NCBI GenBank assembly: GCA_039815415.1
Contig: JBCBZH010000252.1
Span: forward strand, 1-6,505
DNA length: 6,505 nt
Direction: 5' to 3'
From: JBCBZH01 sp039815415
Lineage (GTDB): Bacteria; Bacteroidota; Rhodothermia; Rhodothermales; Rubricoccaceae
Shown here: positions 4,928-6,505 of the stretch, in pieces
Position numbering within the stretch: the stretch's first letter is position 1
Layout: each line of letters begins with the position of its first letter
The notes under the pieces: generated by a model
The model's input: only the letters and a program-made list of their open reading frames with translations
Databases searched by the model: none
What the model was told of the DNA's origin: nothing
Made by a program: the position numbers and the translations under genes

Positions 4928-5683
4928 ATGGGCCAAAAAGTAAACCCCATCGGTTTCCGTCTCGGTGTGATCCGCGGCTGGGATTCCAACTGGTATGAGA
5001 AAGGCTCCTATGCCGACAAGCTCGTCGAGGACGAGGAGATTCGCCGGTACCTGGATGCTCGTCTGAAGCGTGCCGGCCTCAGCCGGACGGTCATCGAGCG
5101 GACGCCGAAGCGCGTCATCCTGACGCTCCACACCTCCCGCCCCGGTGTCATCATCGGTCGCGGAGGCTCGGAAGTCGAGAAGCTCCGCGAGGAGCTGAAG
5201 CAGCTGACGTCCAAGGACATCCAGATCAACATCAACGAGATCAAGCGCCCGGAGCTGGATGCCGGTCTCGTGGCCCAGAACATCGCACAGCAGCTCGAGG
5301 GCCGCGTGTCCTACCGCCGCGCAATGAAGCAGGCGCTCGGCGCGGCTATGCGGATGGGAGCTCAGGGCATTCGTATCCGCCTCGGCGGCCGCCTCGGAGG
5401 TGCTGAGATGGGCCGTGTGGAGCAGTACCTCGAAGGGCGCGTTCCGCTGCACACCATGCGTGCAGACATCGACTACGCGCAGGCGACGGCCAAGACCATC
5501 CAGGGCACCGCGGGTGTCAAGGTCTGGATCTTCCACGGTGAGGTCATCGGCAAGCCGGACCTCAGCCCGAATGCTACCGCTCAGCGTCAGCAGGCCGCGG
5601 CTCCGAACGTCCCCGAACGCCGCCGCCGGGATGGCCGTGGCGGACGCGACAACCGCGGCGGTGGCCGCGGAGGCCGCCGGTAG
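4928..5683 (+). CDS. rpsC: 30S ribosomal protein S3 with RGG-type C-terminal tail
   Basis: S3 forms part of the mRNA entry tunnel and helps unwind mRNA. The product has 251 residues, against 233 in E. coli. It starts M-G-Q-K-V-N-P-I-G-F-R-L-G, the canonical N-terminus. A type II KH domain follows with the G-R-G-G loop at 77-80 (V-I-I-G-R-G-G-S-E-V-E). The C-terminal domain has Arg130, Arg131 and Lys134, which match the E. coli helicase residues R131, R132 and K135, then G-R-L-G-G-A-E-M and G-V-K-V-W-I-F-H-G-E. After residue 209 comes a low-complexity extension: a Gln/Ala stretch, four Arg at 231-234 and three R-G-G triplets (237-239, 243-245, 247-249). It begins 22 bases after rplV. The tail is probably disordered and RNA-binding, an inference from composition. 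Confidence 0.98.
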   Translation: MGQKVNPIGFRLGVIRGWDSNWYEKGSYADKLVEDEEIRRYLDARLKRAGLSRTVIERTPKRVILTLHTSRPGVIIGRGGSEVEKLREELKQLTSKDIQININEIKRPELDAGLVAQNIAQQLEGRVSYRRAMKQALGAAMRMGAQGIRIRLGGRLGGAEMGRVEQYLEGRVPLHTMRADIDYAQATAKTIQGTAGVKVWIFHGEVIGKPDLSPNATAQRQQAAAPNVPERRRRDGRGGRDNRGGGRGGRR

Positions 5684-5719
5684 ACCTCGCCCTTCTCTTC
5701 TCAGATAGACTGAATTGCC

Positions 5720-6328
5720 ATGTTGATGCCAAAGCGGACCAAGTTCCGCAAGATGCAGAAGGGCCGCGTGAAGGGCCTCGCCCAGCGCGGCGCCCGAGTC
5801 ACCTTCGGGGACTACGGAATCAAAGCGCTCGAACCCGGCTGGATTACCTCCCGCCAGATCGAGGCCGCTCGTATTGCCATGACGCGCCACATGAAGCGTG
5901 CGGGTAAGGTGTGGATCCGGATCTTCCCAGACAAGCCCATCACCAAGAAGCCAGCCGAGACCCGCATGGGTAAAGGCAAGGGCTCGCCAGAGTACTGGGT
6001 GGCCGTGGTGAAGCCAGGACGCATCCTCTTTGAAGTAGCCGGTGTGAGCGAAGAGGTGGCCCGCGAGGCCATGCGCCTTGCCATCCAGAAGCTCCCCATC
6101 AAAGCCAAGTTTGTGGTTCGTCCGGAGGCCAACCCGATCCCACTCTCCCAGGCCGAGCAGGAGGCCGCCGACGCCGAGACCGCTGCCATGATGGAAGCGG
6201 CGGAGGAGGCGCGCGCCGCAGAGGCCGACGGTGAGGCTGCCGACGATGAGGCTTCTGCCGACGTTGGTGATGAGGCAACAGCGGAGGCCGCCGATGACGC
6301 GACCGACGCAGACACCGACAAGTCGTAA
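5720..6328 (+). CDS. rplP: 50S ribosomal protein L16 with acidic C-terminal tail
   Basis: L16 is a late-assembling 50S protein beside the A-site tRNA and central protuberance. The start M-L-M-P-K-R-T-K-F-R-K is canonical (M-L-Q-P-K-R-T-K in many species). The core continues through F-G-D-Y-G-I-K-A-L-E-P, R-Q-I-E-A-A-R-I-A-M-T-R, W-I-R-I-F-P-D-K-P-I-T-K-K-P and R-M-G-K-G-K-G (82-88). Arg82 aligns with E. coli Arg81, the residue hydroxylated by YcfD/RoxA. The core ends near K-L-P-I-K-A-K-F-V-V-R (124-134), where E. coli L16 stops at 136. Here about 60 more residues follow, to 202. They are almost only Ala, Glu and Asp with few hydrophobics and a single Lys, probably disordered or helical and strongly negative. 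No frameshift separates core and tail. It begins 36 bases after rpsC. Confidence 0.97.
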   Translation: MLMPKRTKFRKMQKGRVKGLAQRGARVTFGDYGIKALEPGWITSRQIEAARIAMTRHMKRAGKVWIRIFPDKPITKKPAETRMGKGKGSPEYWVAVVKPGRILFEVAGVSEEVAREAMRLAIQKLPIKAKFVVRPEANPIPLSQAEQEAADAETAAMMEAAEEARAAEADGEAADDEASADVGDEATAEAADDATDADTDKS

Positions 6329-6339
6329 CTCCACTTCGG

Positions 6340-6372
6340 GCCTCGAGCTGGCGACTGCCACTCGGGGCTTTT
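6340..6372 (+). terminator. Terminator-like hairpin between rplP and rpmC, possibly an attenuator
   Basis: GCCTCGAG (6340-6347) pairs with CTCGGGGC (6361-6368) through eight pairs, one of them U-G. After a bulged C6348, TGGC (6349-6352) pairs with GCCA (6357-6360) around a GACT loop. TTTT (6369-6372) follows at once, so the shape is that of a rho-independent terminator with a short U-run. It begins 11 bases after the rplP stop and uses the TCGAGCTGGCG motif (6343-6353) as its left arm. Full termination here would cut off rpmC, normally co-transcribed, so partial termination is more likely. Confidence 0.5.
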
Positions 6373-6397
6373 GTATGTCCTCCCTTTTGGGCCCCGA
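6362..6397 (+). promoter_or_regulatory. Alternative hairpin ending two bases before the rpmC start
   Basis: TCGGGGC (6362-6368) is also perfectly complementary to GCCCCGA (6391-6397), a seven-pair stem with a 22-base loop. The right arm lies immediately before the rpmC ATG at 6399. Because 6361-6368 is also the right arm of the terminator-like hairpin, the two structures cannot form together. The second could act as an antiterminator or block ribosome access to rpmC. This is inferred from base pairing alone. Confidence 0.35.
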
Positions 6398-6398
6398 T

Positions 6399-6505
6399 AT
6401 GAAACCCAGCGACATCCGCGACCTCGAGCCGCAAGAGATCGAGCAGCGCATTGCCGAAGAGCAGAAAGCCATCTCCGACCTGAAGTTCCGCCGTACGGTG
6501 GCTGG
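6399..6505 (+). CDS. rpmC: 50S ribosomal protein L29, N-terminal part (partial)
   Basis: L29 is a small two-helix protein next to L23 at the tunnel exit. The first 35 codons are present before the window ends. The peptide M-K-P-S-D-I-R-D-L-E-P-Q-E-I-E-Q-R-I, followed by E-E-Q-K-A-I-S-D-L-K-F-R-R-T-V-A-G, fits the family pattern M-K-x-x-[DE]-[IL]-R-[DE]-L-x-x-x-E-[IL] and the D-L-[KR]-F at the start of the second helix. The order after rplP is canonical. The ATG at 6399 is the only start giving the family N-terminus. No Shine-Dalgarno sequence is seen; the bases before the ATG are part of a possible hairpin arm. The 70-base gap from rplP is long for this gene pair. Confidence 0.93.
   Translation, partial: MKPSDIRDLEPQEIEQRIAEEQKAISDLKFRRTVA

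Noticed and set aside
4835..6472. Very long open frame (545 codons) on the minus strand across rpsC, rplP and the rpmC start
   Set aside because: It lies wholly opposite clear ribosomal-protein genes. Its product is Leu/His/Arg-rich with no recognisable domain. Long antisense frames are expected in GC-rich genes with strong codon bias.

Overview
This window is a GC-rich ribosomal-protein gene cluster read entirely on the + strand. It runs from the end of the str operon into the S10 operon: the 3' end of tuf (EF-Tu), rpsJ (S10), a predicted lipoprotein gene, rplC (L3), rplD (L4), rplW (L23), rplB (L2), rpsS (S19), rplV (L22), rpsC (S3), rplP (L16), and the 5' end of rpmC (L29). Apart from the lipoprotein, this is the standard bacterial order. 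No stretch above about 80 bases lacks a gene, and there are no tRNA or rRNA genes, no insertion sequences and no CRISPR array.

The organism is most likely a GC-rich member of the Bacteroidota, probably of the Rhodothermia (Salinibacter/Rhodothermus/Rubricoccaceae side). Three things point there: L2 has the HPMGGGEG form of its active loop, L3 has an A-S-T-P-S-R-V loop rather than the proteobacterial G-Q-N-Q-T-P-G, and Shine-Dalgarno sequences are largely missing. The lipoprotein also has a C-D-S-S-D start. This placement is inferred from memory of these families, not from a search.

The core of the region is ordinary, but its additions are not. (1) A lipoprotein with a lipocalin-like G-x-W start sits between rpsJ and rplC, and its ATG overlaps the rpsJ stop codon. 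(2) L4 is about 160 residues longer than usual: a repeated P-E-P-E-A linker leads to a helix-hairpin-helix module. (3) L16 carries a tail of about 60 residues rich in Ala, Glu and Asp. (4) S3 ends in an RGG-type basic tail.

The gaps between genes hold most of the unexplained structure. An 11-mer, TCGAGCTGGCG, occurs at six places, three of them inside hairpins or palindromes between genes. Two gaps (rplC-rplD and rplB-rpsS) hold related elements with a shared GC-rich core flanked by inverted arms; a 7-base period is clear in the first and degenerate in the second. The rplP-rpmC gap can fold into two mutually exclusive hairpins, one resembling an intrinsic terminator and the other ending two bases before the rpmC start codon. 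Together these suggest that co-transcription of the operon is modulated at several internal points.
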